Positions 17,852-26,505 of a stretch of DNA of 64,000 bases are shown piece by piece; position 1 is the first letter of the stretch, and every line of letters starts with the position of its first letter. Origin of the DNA: Shinella zoogloeoides (GTDB lineage: Bacteria; Pseudomonadota; Alphaproteobacteria; Rhizobiales; Rhizobiaceae); contig NZ_CP093528.1 in NCBI RefSeq assembly GCF_022682305.1, positions 3,779,501-3,843,500 of the forward strand, in the 5' to 3' direction. Both the position numbers and the translations under genes were made by a program. A model generated the notes under the pieces. The model was not told where the DNA came from, ran no database searches, and was given only the letters and a program-made list of their open reading frames with translations.

Positions 17852-17882
17852 TGTTGATTGCCACTGAGAACTGACCCGGCGT
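17852..17882 (+). repeat. left terminal inverted repeat of the IS21-family element
   Basis: The 31 bp match the reverse complement of 20317-20347 without a mismatch. A second, inner repeat at 17892-17911 matches the reverse complement of 20298-20317 with two mismatches. In IS21 such repeats are IstA binding sites. Confidence 0.93.
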
Positions 17883-17963
17883 GGCCTGATATTTCCATTG
17901 AGAATTGACCCATGTTCCAACCTTCCCTCGCATGTTTTCAGCGGGGGCTATGGAGTGATCGAC

Positions 17964-19490
17964 ATGGCGTTATTGAGCGTGATCCGACGCTGGCATTTTC
18001 GAGAAGAACTATCGATCCGGGAGATTTGCCGCAGGACTGGCCTGTCCCGGAATACCATCCGCAAATACCTGCGCCTGGACGGCGTGGAGCCGAAGTTCAA
18101 AGTCCCGGAGCGGCCAAGCAAGCTTGATCCTTTTGCTGATCGGTTGTCTGCCTGGCTGAAGAGCGAATCCAAGAAGAACCGCAAGCAGAAGCGGACGATG
18201 AAGCAGTTGCATGCCGATCTGATGAGCCTTGGCTACGAGGGCTCCTACAATCGGGTTGCGGCATTTGCTCGGGAATGGCGTGATGATCGGCAGAGAGAAT
18301 TGCAGACGACGGGCCGCGGGACATATGTGCCCCTGGCGTTTGACCCCGGCGAAGCCTTCCAGTTCGATTGGTCGGAAGATTGGGCCATCATCGGCAATGA
18401 GCGCACCAAACTGCAGGTGGCGCACACGAAGCTGAGCTACAGCCGCGCCTTCATCGTTCGGGCCTATCTCCTGCAGACGCATGAGATGCTGTTCGATGCC
18501 CATAATCATGCATTCCGGGTCTTCGGCGGCATCCCCGGCCGCGGAATCTACGACAACATGCGCACGGCGATCGACAAGGTCGGCCGCGGGAAAGAGCGCG
18601 ACGTCAATGTCCGTTTCCTGGCGATGGCCAGTCACTACGTATTCGAGCCGGAGTTCTGCAATCCCGCGTCTGGTTGGGAGAAAGGGCAGGTCGAGAAGAA
18701 TGTTCAGGATGCGCGTCATCGCTTCTTCCAACCTGTTCCGCGCTTTCCATCATTGGATGCCCTGAACGACTGGCTGGAGCTTCGGTGCAAGGAATTCTGG
18801 GCAAAGACCCCACACGGACAGATGCGCGGCACCATTGCCGACATCTGGGCTGAGGAAGCTTTGGCATTGATGCCTGTTACCCGTCCGTTCGACGGCTTCG
18901 TGGAGTATACGAAGCGGGTCACGCCAACCTGCCTCGTCCATCTGGAGCGCAATCGCTACAGCGTGCCGGCATCCTTCGCCAATCGACCGGTGAGCCTGCG
19001 GGTCTATCCGGATCGTGTCGTGGTTGCTGCGGAAGGCCAGATCGTCTGCGAGCATCGTCGCGTCATCGATCGCTCTCACGACCGACCGGGACAGACGATC
19101 TACGACTGGCGGCACTATCTGGCGGTCGTGCAACGCAAGCCAGGCGCGCTTCGCAACGGTGCACCCTTTGCCGAGCTACCGGACGCGTTCCGGACCTTGC
19201 AGCAATACCTCCTGAAGAAGCCGGGTGGCGACCGCGAGATGGTCGATATCCTGGCCCTTGTTCTCCAGCACGACGAACAGGCCGTGCTATCGGCGGTCGA
19301 CATGGCGCTGAAGTCCGGCGTCCCCACGAAGACCCACGTGCTGAACCTGCTGCATCGCCTCGTCGACGGCAAATCCTTCACACCGCCCACCATCGATGCA
19401 CCTCAGGCCCTGACGCTCGTCAACGAGCCCAAGGCCAATGTCGAACGATACGATGCGCTGAGAAAGACGGAGGCCCGCCATGCGTCATAA
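17964..19490 (+). CDS. istA: IS21-family transposase IstA
   Basis: A 508-residue DDE transposase. The N-terminal helix-turn-helix ([20 protein letters not shown], about 16-35) binds the IS ends. The integrase core has candidate catalytic acids in [17 protein letters not shown] and the Glu helix [20 protein letters not shown]-terminal beta-barrel segment ([25 protein letters not shown]) follows. ATG 17964 is used because GGAG precedes it by 8 bases and [14 protein letters not shown] is the usual IstA start. It overlaps istB by 11 bp, consistent with translational coupling. Confidence 0.95.
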   Translation: MALLSVIRRWHFREELSIREICRRTGLSRNTIRKYLRLDGVEPKFKVPERPSKLDPFADRLSAWLKSESKKNRKQKRTMKQLHADLMSLGYEGSYNRVAAFAREWRDDRQRELQTTGRGTYVPLAFDPGEAFQFDWSEDWAIIGNERTKLQVAHTKLSYSRAFIVRAYLLQTHEMLFDAHNHAFRVFGGIPGRGIYDNMRTAIDKVGRGKERDVNVRFLAMASHYVFEPEFCNPASGWEKGQVEKNVQDARHRFFQPVPRFPSLDALNDWLELRCKEFWAKTPHGQMRGTIADIWAEEALALMPVTRPFDGFVEYTKRVTPTCLVHLERNRYSVPASFANRPVSLRVYPDRVVVAAEGQIVCEHRRVIDRSHDRPGQTIYDWRHYLAVVQRKPGALRNGAPFAELPDAFRTLQQYLLKKPGGDREMVDILALVLQHDEQAVLSAVDMALKSGVPTKTHVLNLLHRLVDGKSFTPPTIDAPQALTLVNEPKANVERYDALRKTEARHAS

Positions 19491-20292
19491 TCCAGCAAGC
19501 GGCGCTGTCGTCATCATGCTGCGGCAACTGAAGATGCACGGCATGGCCCAGGCCGTCGGCGAACTCACCGAGCAGGGATCGCCGGCATTCGAGGCGGCAA
19601 TCCCGATCCTGTCGCAGCTCCTCAAGGCGGAGACCGCGGAACGTGAAGTTCGATCGACGGCCTACCAGCTCAAGACGGCACGCTTTCCAGCCTATCGTGA
19701 CCTGAACGGCTTCGACTTCACCAGCAGTGAGATCAACGAGGCGCTGGCCCGTCAGCTTCATCGCTGCGACTTCCTGGACGACGCCAACAACATTGTCCTG
19801 GTCGGCGGTCCCGGCACGGGCAAGACGCATATCGCCACGGCCATCGGTGTCCAGGCCATCGAACATCATCACAAGCGGGTTCGGTTCTTCTCGACCGTGG
19901 AACTGGTCAACGCGCTCGAGCAGGAGAAGTCCCAAGGTCGCTCAGGCCAGATCGCCAACCGCCTGGCACACTCCGATCTCGTCATCCTCGACGAGCTCGG
20001 TTATCTGCCGTTCAGTGCTTCAGGCGGTGCGATGCTGTTCCATCTGCTGAGCAAGCTCTATGAGCACACGAGCGTCATCATCACCACCAACCTGAGCTTC
20101 AGCGAATGGGCCAGTGTCTTCGGCGATGCCAAGATGACAACCGCGCTGCTCGACCGGCTCACCCATCATTGCCACATCCTCGAGACCGGCAACGACAGCT
20201 TCCGCTTCAAGAACAGCTCCGCGCACGACACCAAAACGACAAAGGAGAAAACGAGGAACTTGACCACGACCGCAGAGCCGAAACATACCTAA
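19480..20292 (+). CDS. istB: IS21-family transposition helper ATPase IstB
   Basis: A 270-residue AAA+ protein related to DnaC. It has Walker [10 protein letters not shown], Walker [14 protein letters not shown], sensor segment [11 protein letters not shown] and the C-terminal arginine-finger region [25 protein letters not shown]. It begins within the 3' end of istA. IstB regulates target choice and activates the IstA transposase. The C-terminal tail (about 30 residues, Thr/Lys-rich) looks unstructured. Confidence 0.95.
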   Translation: MRHNPASGAVVIMLRQLKMHGMAQAVGELTEQGSPAFEAAIPILSQLLKAETAEREVRSTAYQLKTARFPAYRDLNGFDFTSSEINEALARQLHRCDFLDDANNIVLVGGPGTGKTHIATAIGVQAIEHHHKRVRFFSTVELVNALEQEKSQGRSGQIANRLAHSDLVILDELGYLPFSASGGAMLFHLLSKLYEHTSVIITTNLSFSEWASVFGDAKMTTALLDRLTHHCHILETGNDSFRFKNSSAHDTKTTKEKTRNLTTTAEPKHT

Positions 20293-20316
20293 TAAGCGGG
20301 TCAATTCTCGGTGGAA

Positions 20317-20347
20317 ACGCCGGGTCAGTTCTCAGTGGCAATCAACA
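20317..20347 (-). repeat. right terminal inverted repeat of the IS21-family element
   Basis: Perfect inverted partner of 17852-17882. The inner repeat at 20298-20317 lies just past the istB stop codon. The element ends with CA at 20346-20347. Confidence 0.93.
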
Positions 20348-20349
20348 CC

Positions 20350-20399
20350 AAGCCTCGGTTCGCCGAGGCTTTTGTGTGTTTTGGCGCCGCCGAAACCGC
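20350..20399 (+). repeat. second copy of the tRNA-Gly terminator region, abutting the IS right end
   Basis: The 50 bp align with 17761-17810: the first 37 positions have two mismatches, and the remainder diverges. The terminator hairpin is kept here with a perfect stem (AAGCCTCGG TTCG CCGAGGCTT, then TTTG). The similarity starts 2 bp after the IS boundary. No tRNA precedes this copy. It could still act as a terminator for transcripts leaving the IS. Confidence 0.85.
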
Positions 20400-20483
20400 G
20401 CGGCCCATGGCTTCTTGCCGCGCCTGCGCGCGCTGTGAAGTTTCCGCCGCACCCGATTGCTGTACCCCGCGACTTCTCCTATG

Positions 20484-20499
20484 TTGACCAAGTGGTAAA
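20484..20499 (+). promoter_or_regulatory. inverted repeat upstream of the BMP-family operon, possible operator
   Basis: TTnACCA-AG-TGGTnAA forms a short symmetric element 45 bp before the start of the binding-protein gene. The layout suits a dimeric repressor near the promoter. No regulator gene is adjacent, so the binder is unknown. Confidence 0.35.
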
Positions 20500-20543
20500 A
20501 AACGACGCGTTTCAAAGCGCGCGGGCAAACAGAGGGGAATGTA

Positions 20544-21569
20544 ATGCGACGCGATTCCTTCAATTCGGGCATTTCCAGACGCACGCTGATCAAGGCCGCC
20601 GGCGCCTCCGCCGTGGTGGCCGCCGCGGGCCTGCCGGGCCGTCTTCTCGCCGCCGATCCGATCAAGGTCGCGGCCATCTTTACCGTTCCGGTCGAGCAGC
20701 AATGGGTCAGCCGCATCCACAAGGCGGCCAATGCCGCCAAGGAGCGCGGCGATATCGAATATGTCTATTCGGAAAACACCGCGAACAACGACTATGAGCG
20801 CGTCATGCGCGAATATTGCGAGGCCGGCAACAAGCTGATCCTCGGCGAGGTCTTCGGCGTGGAGGACGCCGCGCGCGCCGTCGCCAAGGACTACCCCGAC
20901 GTCGCCTTCCTGATGGGATCGAGCTTCAAGCCCGACGACGCCGTGCCGAACTTCGCCGTCTTCGACAACTATATCCAGGACGCATCCTATCTCTCCGGCC
21001 TTGTCGCCGGCGCGATGACCAAGTCCAAGAATATCGGCATGGTGGGCGGCTATCCGATCCCGGAAGTCAACCGGCTGATGAACGCCTTCATGGCCGGCGT
21101 GAAGGAAACCGCGCCCGACACCAAGTTCCAGGTCGCCTTCATCGGCTCCTGGTTCGATCCGCCGAAGGCCAAGGAAACCGCCTTCGCCCAGATCGATGGC
21201 GGGGCGGATCTGCTCTATGCCGAGCGTTTCGGCGTGTCCGACGCCGCCAAGGAGCGGAACGTGCTCGCCATCGGCAATGTCATCGACACCCAGGCGGACT
21301 ATCCGAACACCGTGGTCGCTTCCGCGCTGTGGCATTTCGAACCGACGCTCGACAAGGCGATCGCCGAAGTGAAGGCCGGCACCTTCAAGGCCGCCGACTA
21401 CGGCGTCTATTCCTTCATGAAGCATGGCGGCTGTTCGCTCGCCCCGCTCGGCACCTTCGAAAACAAGGTTCCGGAGGAAATCAGGGCGCGGATCGCGGAA
21501 AAGGAAAAGGCGATCAAGGACGGCTCGTTCGTCGTCGAGATCAACGACGCCGAACCGAAGTCGAGCTGA
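20544..21569 (+). CDS. BMP-family ABC transporter substrate-binding protein (nucleoside/nucleobase type)
   Basis: A 341-residue binding protein of the BMP/PnrA group. The N-terminus has a Tat-type signal (SRRTLIKAAGASAVVAAAG), implying export in folded form. The core shows IKVAAIFTVPVEQQWVSRIHKAA, GEVFGVEDAARAVAKDYPDVAFL and SYLSGLVAGAMTKSKNIGMVGG. It is followed by ATPase, two permeases and a cytosine-deaminase-like enzyme, so the ligand is probably a pyrimidine or related nucleobase/nucleoside. A purine-rich stretch (AGAGGGGAA) precedes the ATG. Confidence 0.92.
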   Translation: MRRDSFNSGISRRTLIKAAGASAVVAAAGLPGRLLAADPIKVAAIFTVPVEQQWVSRIHKAANAAKERGDIEYVYSENTANNDYERVMREYCEAGNKLILGEVFGVEDAARAVAKDYPDVAFLMGSSFKPDDAVPNFAVFDNYIQDASYLSGLVAGAMTKSKNIGMVGGYPIPEVNRLMNAFMAGVKETAPDTKFQVAFIGSWFDPPKAKETAFAQIDGGADLLYAERFGVSDAAKERNVLAIGNVIDTQADYPNTVVASALWHFEPTLDKAIAEVKAGTFKAADYGVYSFMKHGGCSLAPLGTFENKVPEEIRARIAEKEKAIKDGSFVVEINDAEPKSS

Positions 21570-21601
21570 CTTTACCTCCCGTTCATGGGAAGGATGGCCG
21601 T

Positions 21602-21659
21602 GGCGGCGGATGAAGGTTCAGCCTTCACCGCCGGCGGCCTCCTCTCCCTGAGCGGGAGA
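21602..21659 (+). other. two hairpins between binding-protein and ATPase genes
   Basis: Hairpin 1 is TGAAGG (21611-21616) / CCTTCA (21622-21627), extended by GGCGG/CCGCC across a 4-nt bulge. Hairpin 2 is TCTCCC (21643-21648) / GGGAGA (21654-21659). Neither has a T-run, so they are unlikely to terminate transcription. They may stabilise the upstream mRNA so that the binding protein is made in excess, as often seen in ABC operons. Confidence 0.5.
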
Positions 21660-21693
21660 ATGCCTCGCCCACAACGCAATTCCGGTCATCGCC

Positions 21694-23229
21694 GTGTCCA
21701 GCAATCCCGATCCCGTCCTTCGCCTTTCCGGCATCAGCAAGCGTTTCGGTCCGCTCCGGGCCAACGACGCCATTTCCTTCGATCTTCACCGGGGCGAAGT
21801 CATCGCGCTTCTCGGGGAGAACGGCGCAGGCAAGACGACGCTGATGAACATCCTCTTCGGCCATTACGTCGCCGACGAGGGAACCGTCGAGGCCTTCGGC
21901 CGCCAGCTTCCGCCGGGCGATCCGCGCGCTGCGCTCGATGCCGGCATCGGCATGGTCCACCAGCATTTCACCCTCGCCGACAACATGACGGTGCAGGAAA
22001 ACATCGCGCTCGGCACCGAGAGCCTTTGGCGCGCGCGGCTCGACCGGGGCGCGGCGCGCCGGCGCATCGAGCAGCTTTCCGCCGATTTCGGCCTTGCCGT
22101 CGACCCCGCCGCCACGGTCTCCACGCTTTCGGTCGGCGAGCGCCAGCGCGTCGAGATCCTGAAGGCGCTCTATCGCGAGGCCCGCATCCTCATTCTCGAC
22201 GAGCCGACCGCCGTCCTGACCCCGGCCGAGACCGACGCGCTGTTCCGCACGCTGAAGCTGCTCGTCGCCAAGGGCCTGTCGATCATCTTCATTTCCCACA
22301 AGCTGCACGAGGTCATGGCCGTCAGCGACCGGGTGCTGGTCCTGCGCGCCGGGCGGCTCGCCGGCGAGCGCCGGACGGGCGATACCAACCGCAAGGAGCT
22401 GGCCGCCCTCATGGTCGGCCAGGAAGTAAAACCGGCGGAAGTCAGCCCGGTGAAGCCCGGCGCGCCGCTGCTGGTGCTCGAGCGCGTCTCCACCGCGCCC
22501 TATAACGGGGCGGGGCTGGACGCGGTGTCGCTCACGCTCACGGCGGGCGAGATCACCGGCCTTGCCGGCGTTTCCGGCAATGGCCAGGCGGCCCTCGCCG
22601 CGCTCCTTTCCGGCACCCGCCGCCCGACCGCCGGCACCATCTCTATCGCCGGACGCATGGTCGCGGACTGGTCGCCGCGCGCCGCGCTTTCCCACGGCAT
22701 CGCCCGCATCCCGGAAGACCGCCACGCCGTCGGCAGTATCGGCGACATGAGCGTGACCGAGAATGTCGTCGCCGAGCGCTACCGCAGCGAACGCTTCAGC
22801 CGCTTCGGCTTCCTCAACTGGAAGGCCGCCCGCAGCTTCGCCGAAAAGCTCATCGCCGATTACGACGTCAAGTGTCCCTCGCCGGAGGCCCGCATCCGCC
22901 TGCTTTCCGGTGGCAACATGCAGAAGCTCATCCTCGGCCGGGCGCTCGATCCCGATCCAGCGGTCATTCTCGCCAGCCAGCCGACGCGCGGCCTCGATGT
23001 CGGCGCGGTTTCCTATGTGCACCGCATGCTGCTCGAAGCGCGCGAGCGGGGGGCGGCGATCCTGCTGATCTCCGAGGATCTGGAAGAAGTTCTGGCCCTG
23101 TCGGACCGCATCGTCGTCATGTCCAAGGGACGTTTTTCGACGCCGTCTTCACGCGGCGAACGCAGCATAAGGGAACTGGGGGAACTGATGGCCGGCCATA
23201 GCGGGGAGCGCAGCGACCATGCGGCTTGA
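21694..23229 (+). CDS. ABC transporter ATP-binding protein, double-domain (BMP-type nucleoside importer)
   Basis: A 511-residue protein with two fused nucleotide-binding domains, as in YufO/NupA and sugar RbsA-type ATPases. The first half has Walker A GENGAGKTT, Q-loop HQHFTL, signature LSVGERQRVEI and Walker B ILILDEPTAVL. The second half is partly degenerate (GVSGNGQAAL in place of Walker A; signature LLSGGNMQKLILGRAL), the usual pattern for this class. It starts at GTG 21694 and overlaps the first permease gene by 11 bp. Confidence 0.92.
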   Translation: MSSNPDPVLRLSGISKRFGPLRANDAISFDLHRGEVIALLGENGAGKTTLMNILFGHYVADEGTVEAFGRQLPPGDPRAALDAGIGMVHQHFTLADNMTVQENIALGTESLWRARLDRGAARRRIEQLSADFGLAVDPAATVSTLSVGERQRVEILKALYREARILILDEPTAVLTPAETDALFRTLKLLVAKGLSIIFISHKLHEVMAVSDRVLVLRAGRLAGERRTGDTNRKELAALMVGQEVKPAEVSPVKPGAPLLVLERVSTAPYNGAGLDAVSLTLTAGEITGLAGVSGNGQAALAALLSGTRRPTAGTISIAGRMVADWSPRAALSHGIARIPEDRHAVGSIGDMSVTENVVAERYRSERFSRFGFLNWKAARSFAEKLIADYDVKCPSPEARIRLLSGGNMQKLILGRALDPDPAVILASQPTRGLDVGAVSYVHRMLLEARERGAAILLISEDLEEVLALSDRIVVMSKGRFSTPSSRGERSIRELGELMAGHSGERSDHAA

Positions 23230-24268
23230 ACCGAAGCCCGCGCCGTCGCTGGCGGTCACGATCCTGTTTCCGCTGGCGGCCATCGCCGCCACGCTGGCGC
23301 TGACCTCGATCCTGGTTCTTGCCGCCGGCGCATCGCCGCTGTCGGTGTTCTATCTGGTCGCCAAGGGCGCGGCCGGCTCGCAGTTCGCCTTCCTCGAAAC
23401 GCTGACCCGCGCGACGCCGCTGATCTTCACCGGCCTTGCCATCGCCGTCGCCTTCCGGGCGAAGCTCTGGAATATCGGCGCGGAAGCGCAGCTCTATATC
23501 GGCGGGGTGGTGACGGTGGTGCTGGGAACCGGCGCGCTGCCGCTGCCCTCGGTGATCCTCATCCCCCTCATCATGGCCGCCGCCATGGCCGCGGGCGCGC
23601 TGCTGCTGCTCGGCCCGGCCGTGCTGAAGACCCGCTTCGGCGTCGACGAGGTCGTCACCACGCTGCTCCTCAATTTCATCGTCCTGCTGTTCGTCTCCAT
23701 GCTGCTCGAAGGCGTGCTGAAGGATCCGATGGGCCTCGGCTGGCCGCAGTCGCAGAAGGTCATCGCCGAGGCGCAGCTTCCGCGTCTCATCCAGGGCAAG
23801 CGCCTGCATTACGGCTTCGTCGTCGCGCTCGTCTCGGCCGTGCTCGTCTGGGTCGTCATGAAGAAGACGGTGCTCGGCTACGAGATGCGCGCCGTCGGCC
23901 ACAATCCCGAGGGCGCACGCTTCGTCGGCATTCCGGTCAACGGCACGCTGATGAAGACGGCGCTGCTTTCGGGCGGCCTTGCCGCGCTCGCCGGCTTTTC
24001 CGAGGTCTCCGGCCTCAAGGGCAACCTGACGCTCGACCTGTCGCCGGGCTACGGCTACACCGGCATCGTCGTCGCCATGCTCGCCATGCTGAACCCGCTC
24101 GGCGTCATCGCCTCGGCCATCTTCGTCGCCGGCATCTTCGTCGGCGCGGACGCCATGAGCCGCGCGGCCAAGGTGCCGAGCTACATCGCCGACGTCATGG
24201 TCGCGACCTCCCTGCTGACAATGGTGGTGGCGATCCTCCTGACGCGCTACCGGATCAGGTGGAAGTAA
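23219..24268 (+). CDS. ABC transporter permease, first subunit of BMP-type importer
   Basis: A 349-residue BPD_transp_2-family membrane protein (YufP/NupB-like). It has about 8-9 membrane segments, with the motif block LTRATPLIFTGLAIAVAFRAKLWNIGAEAQLYIGG at residues about 60-95, FGVDEVVTTLLLNFI, and the coupling region GYEMRAVGHNPEGARFVGI. Overlaps the ATPase gene by 11 bp and ends 1 bp before the second permease. Confidence 0.93.
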   Translation: MRLEPKPAPSLAVTILFPLAAIAATLALTSILVLAAGASPLSVFYLVAKGAAGSQFAFLETLTRATPLIFTGLAIAVAFRAKLWNIGAEAQLYIGGVVTVVLGTGALPLPSVILIPLIMAAAMAAGALLLLGPAVLKTRFGVDEVVTTLLLNFIVLLFVSMLLEGVLKDPMGLGWPQSQKVIAEAQLPRLIQGKRLHYGFVVALVSAVLVWVVMKKTVLGYEMRAVGHNPEGARFVGIPVNGTLMKTALLSGGLAALAGFSEVSGLKGNLTLDLSPGYGYTGIVVAMLAMLNPLGVIASAIFVAGIFVGADAMSRAAKVPSYIADVMVATSLLTMVVAILLTRYRIRWK

Positions 24269-24269
24269 C

Positions 24270-25211
24270 ATGGACGCGCTCGACATCCTCTTTTCCGCCT
24301 CCTTCTGGGTCGCCGCCATCCGCATCGCCTCGCCGCTGATCTTCGCGACCATGGGCGAACTCATCTGCGAGCGCGCTGGCGTGCTCAACCTCGGCATCGA
24401 GGGCATCATGACGGCCGGGGCCTTCGCCGGCTGGTTCACCGTCTATTCCGGCGGCGATCTCTGGGCGGGCCTCGTCGTCGCCGCCCTCGTCGGCGCGCTG
24501 TTCGGCCTGCTGCACGCAACGCTCACCGTGCCGCTCGGCCTGTCGCAGCATGTCGTGGGCATCGGCGTCACGCTGCTTGCCACCAGCCTCACCTATTTCA
24601 CCTATCGCCTCGCCCTGCCCGAAGTGACGTCGCCGCCGAAGATCGAGCCGTTCCAGCCCTGGCCCGTCCCGGGCCTGTCCAGCATACCGATCGTCGGCGA
24701 GGCGCTATTCACCCAGACGCCGCTCACCTATCTCGCCTTCTTCACGGTCGCGGCCGTCGCCTGGGTTCTCTACCGCACGCCCGTCGGCCTTGCCGTGCGC
24801 GCGGCGGGTGAAAATCCCTCGGCGGTCGAGGCGCAGGGCATTTCCGTCACCGGCATCCGCATGGGCGCGGTCATGGCCGGCAGCGCCCTGATGGCGGTCG
24901 GCGGCGCGTTCCTCACCACCTCGGCCTTCAATTCCTTCTTCTTCCAGATGATCAACGGGCGCGGCTGGATCTGCATCGCGCTCGTCGTCTTCGGCTCCTG
25001 GCGGCCGGGCAAGGCGCTGATCGGCGCCATCCTCTTCGCCGCCTTCGACGCCTACCAGGTCCGCCTGCAGCAGATATCGGGCGGCGTCGTCCCCTATCAG
25101 GTCTTCCTGATGATGCCCTATGCGCTGTCGATCCTGGCGCTGATCCTGGTCGCGCGCCGCGCCACCTATCCCAAAGCTTTGATGATCCCGTACCAGAAAG
25201 GCGAAAGATGA
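24270..25211 (+). CDS. ABC transporter permease, second subunit of BMP-type importer
   Basis: A 313-residue BPD_transp_2-family protein (YufQ/NupC-like). It has ASPLIFATMGELICERAGVLNLGIEGIMTAGAFAG, QHVVGIGVTLLATSLTYF, and the coupling block GLAVRAAGENPSAVEAQGI. Its last codons overlap the downstream deaminase gene by 4 bp (ATGA), so uptake and catabolism are translationally linked. Confidence 0.93.
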   Translation: MDALDILFSASFWVAAIRIASPLIFATMGELICERAGVLNLGIEGIMTAGAFAGWFTVYSGGDLWAGLVVAALVGALFGLLHATLTVPLGLSQHVVGIGVTLLATSLTYFTYRLALPEVTSPPKIEPFQPWPVPGLSSIPIVGEALFTQTPLTYLAFFTVAAVAWVLYRTPVGLAVRAAGENPSAVEAQGISVTGIRMGAVMAGSALMAVGGAFLTTSAFNSFFFQMINGRGWICIALVVFGSWRPGKALIGAILFAAFDAYQVRLQQISGGVVPYQVFLMMPYALSILALILVARRATYPKALMIPYQKGER

Positions 25212-26500
25212 GTTTCGACCTGATCGTAAAGGGCGGCACGCTGCCCGATGGAACCGTCGCCGATATCGGCATCCGGGGCGAGACGATCGCCGCGATCGAG
25301 CCGCGCATCGATGCCGAGGCCGGCCGCATCGTCGACGCCACCGGCAACCTCGTCAGCCAGCCCTTCGTCGATCCGCATTTTCACATGGATGCGACGCTGT
25401 CCTATGGCCTGCCGCGCATCAACGCCTCGGGCACGCTGCTGGAGGGCATCGCGCTCTGGGGCGAGCTGAAGCCTCTCCTGACGCACGAGGCCGTCAAGGA
25501 ACGGGCGCTCGCCTATTGCGACTGGGCCGTCTCGATGGGGCTGCTTGCCATCCGCACCCATGTCGATACCTGCGACGACCGCCTTCTCGCCGTGGAAGCG
25601 CTGCTCGAGGTGAAGAAGGAGATCGCGCCCTATATCGACCTCCAGCTCGTCGCCTTCCCGCAGGATGGCCTCTACCGCGCCCCGAACGCGCGGGAGAACA
25701 CGATCCGCGCCCTCGACATGGGCGTCGATATCGTCGGCGGCATCCCGCATTTCGAGCGCACCATGGAAGACGGCCGGCGCTCCGTCACCGAGCTTTGCGA
25801 GATCGCGGCGACGCGCGGCCTGATGGTCGACCTCCACTGCGACGAGACCGACGACCCGCTGTCGCGCCATATCGAGCAGCTCGCCTACGAGACCCAGCGG
25901 CTCGGCCTTGCGGGCCGGGTGGCCGGCTCGCACCTCACGTCCATGCATTCGATGGACAACTACTACGTCTCCAAGCTGCTGCCGCTGATCGCCGAGGCGG
26001 GCGTATCGGCCATTCCCAATCCGCTGATCAACATCATGCTGCAGGGCCGGCACGACACCTATCCGAAACGTCGCGGCATGACCCGCGTGCCGGAAATGCT
26101 GAAATACGGCATCCGCGTCGGCTGGGGTCAGGATTGCGTGCTCGACCCGTGGTACTCGCTCGGCACCGCCGACATGCTCGACGTCGCCTTCATGGGCCTG
26201 CACGTCGCGCAGATGTCCTCGCCGGCGGATATGCGCGCCTGCTTCGACATGGTGACAAGGGTGAATGCCGAGATCATGGGGCTGGATCACCTCGGCCTTG
26301 CCGTCGGCAAGACCGCGAGCCTCGTCGTGCTCGACGCCGGCAATCCCATCGAGGCGGTGCGCCTGCGTCCCGACCGGCTCTGCGTCGTCGCGAAGGGCAA
26401 GGTCGTCGCCGAGCGCGAAAAGCGCGACACGGCCCTCTCCATCAGGGGCCGCCCGGCAACCATCAACCGCCGCCATATCGTTCCGCCGCAGGCCGGCTGA
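25208..26500 (+). CDS. codA: cytosine deaminase-like amidohydrolase
   Basis: A 430-residue metal-dependent amidohydrolase of the CodA group. Metal and active-site blocks are FVDPHFHMDATLSYG (HxH), VDLHCDETDDPLSRH, GSHLTSMHSMDNYY and GWGQDCVLDPWYSLGTADML (final Asp). N- and C-terminal beta-sandwich parts (LIVKGGTLPDG ... ASLVVLDAGNP) are present. Its coupling to a BMP-type importer suggests deamination of an imported base such as cytosine. Related enzymes act on isoguanine, creatinine or N-substituted rings, so the substrate is open and the symbol is provisional. Confidence 0.85.
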   Translation: MSFDLIVKGGTLPDGTVADIGIRGETIAAIEPRIDAEAGRIVDATGNLVSQPFVDPHFHMDATLSYGLPRINASGTLLEGIALWGELKPLLTHEAVKERALAYCDWAVSMGLLAIRTHVDTCDDRLLAVEALLEVKKEIAPYIDLQLVAFPQDGLYRAPNARENTIRALDMGVDIVGGIPHFERTMEDGRRSVTELCEIAATRGLMVDLHCDETDDPLSRHIEQLAYETQRLGLAGRVAGSHLTSMHSMDNYYVSKLLPLIAEAGVSAIPNPLINIMLQGRHDTYPKRRGMTRVPEMLKYGIRVGWGQDCVLDPWYSLGTADMLDVAFMGLHVAQMSSPADMRACFDMVTRVNAEIMGLDHLGLAVGKTASLVVLDAGNPIEAVRLRPDRLCVVAKGKVVAEREKRDTALSIRGRPATINRRHIVPPQAG

Positions 26501-26505
26501 GACGG

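Larger units (their letters stand above)
17852..20347 (+). mobile_element. complete IS21-family insertion sequence (2,496 bp)
   Basis: The element carries overlapping istA and istB and is bounded by 31-bp perfect terminal inverted repeats that begin with TG and end with CA. Inside each end lies a second 20-bp repeat that resembles part of the outer one (CANTGAGAANTGACCC pattern), giving the multiple terminal repeats typical of IS21. Both genes are open and full length, so it looks potentially active. No target-site duplication is visible: the bases before 17852 (CCACACGG) do not match those after 20347 (CCAAGCCT). Confidence 0.95.

Noticed and set aside
17844..20355. Target-site duplication of the IS21-family element
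   Set aside because: The 8 bases on each side do not match at any length of 4-8 bp.
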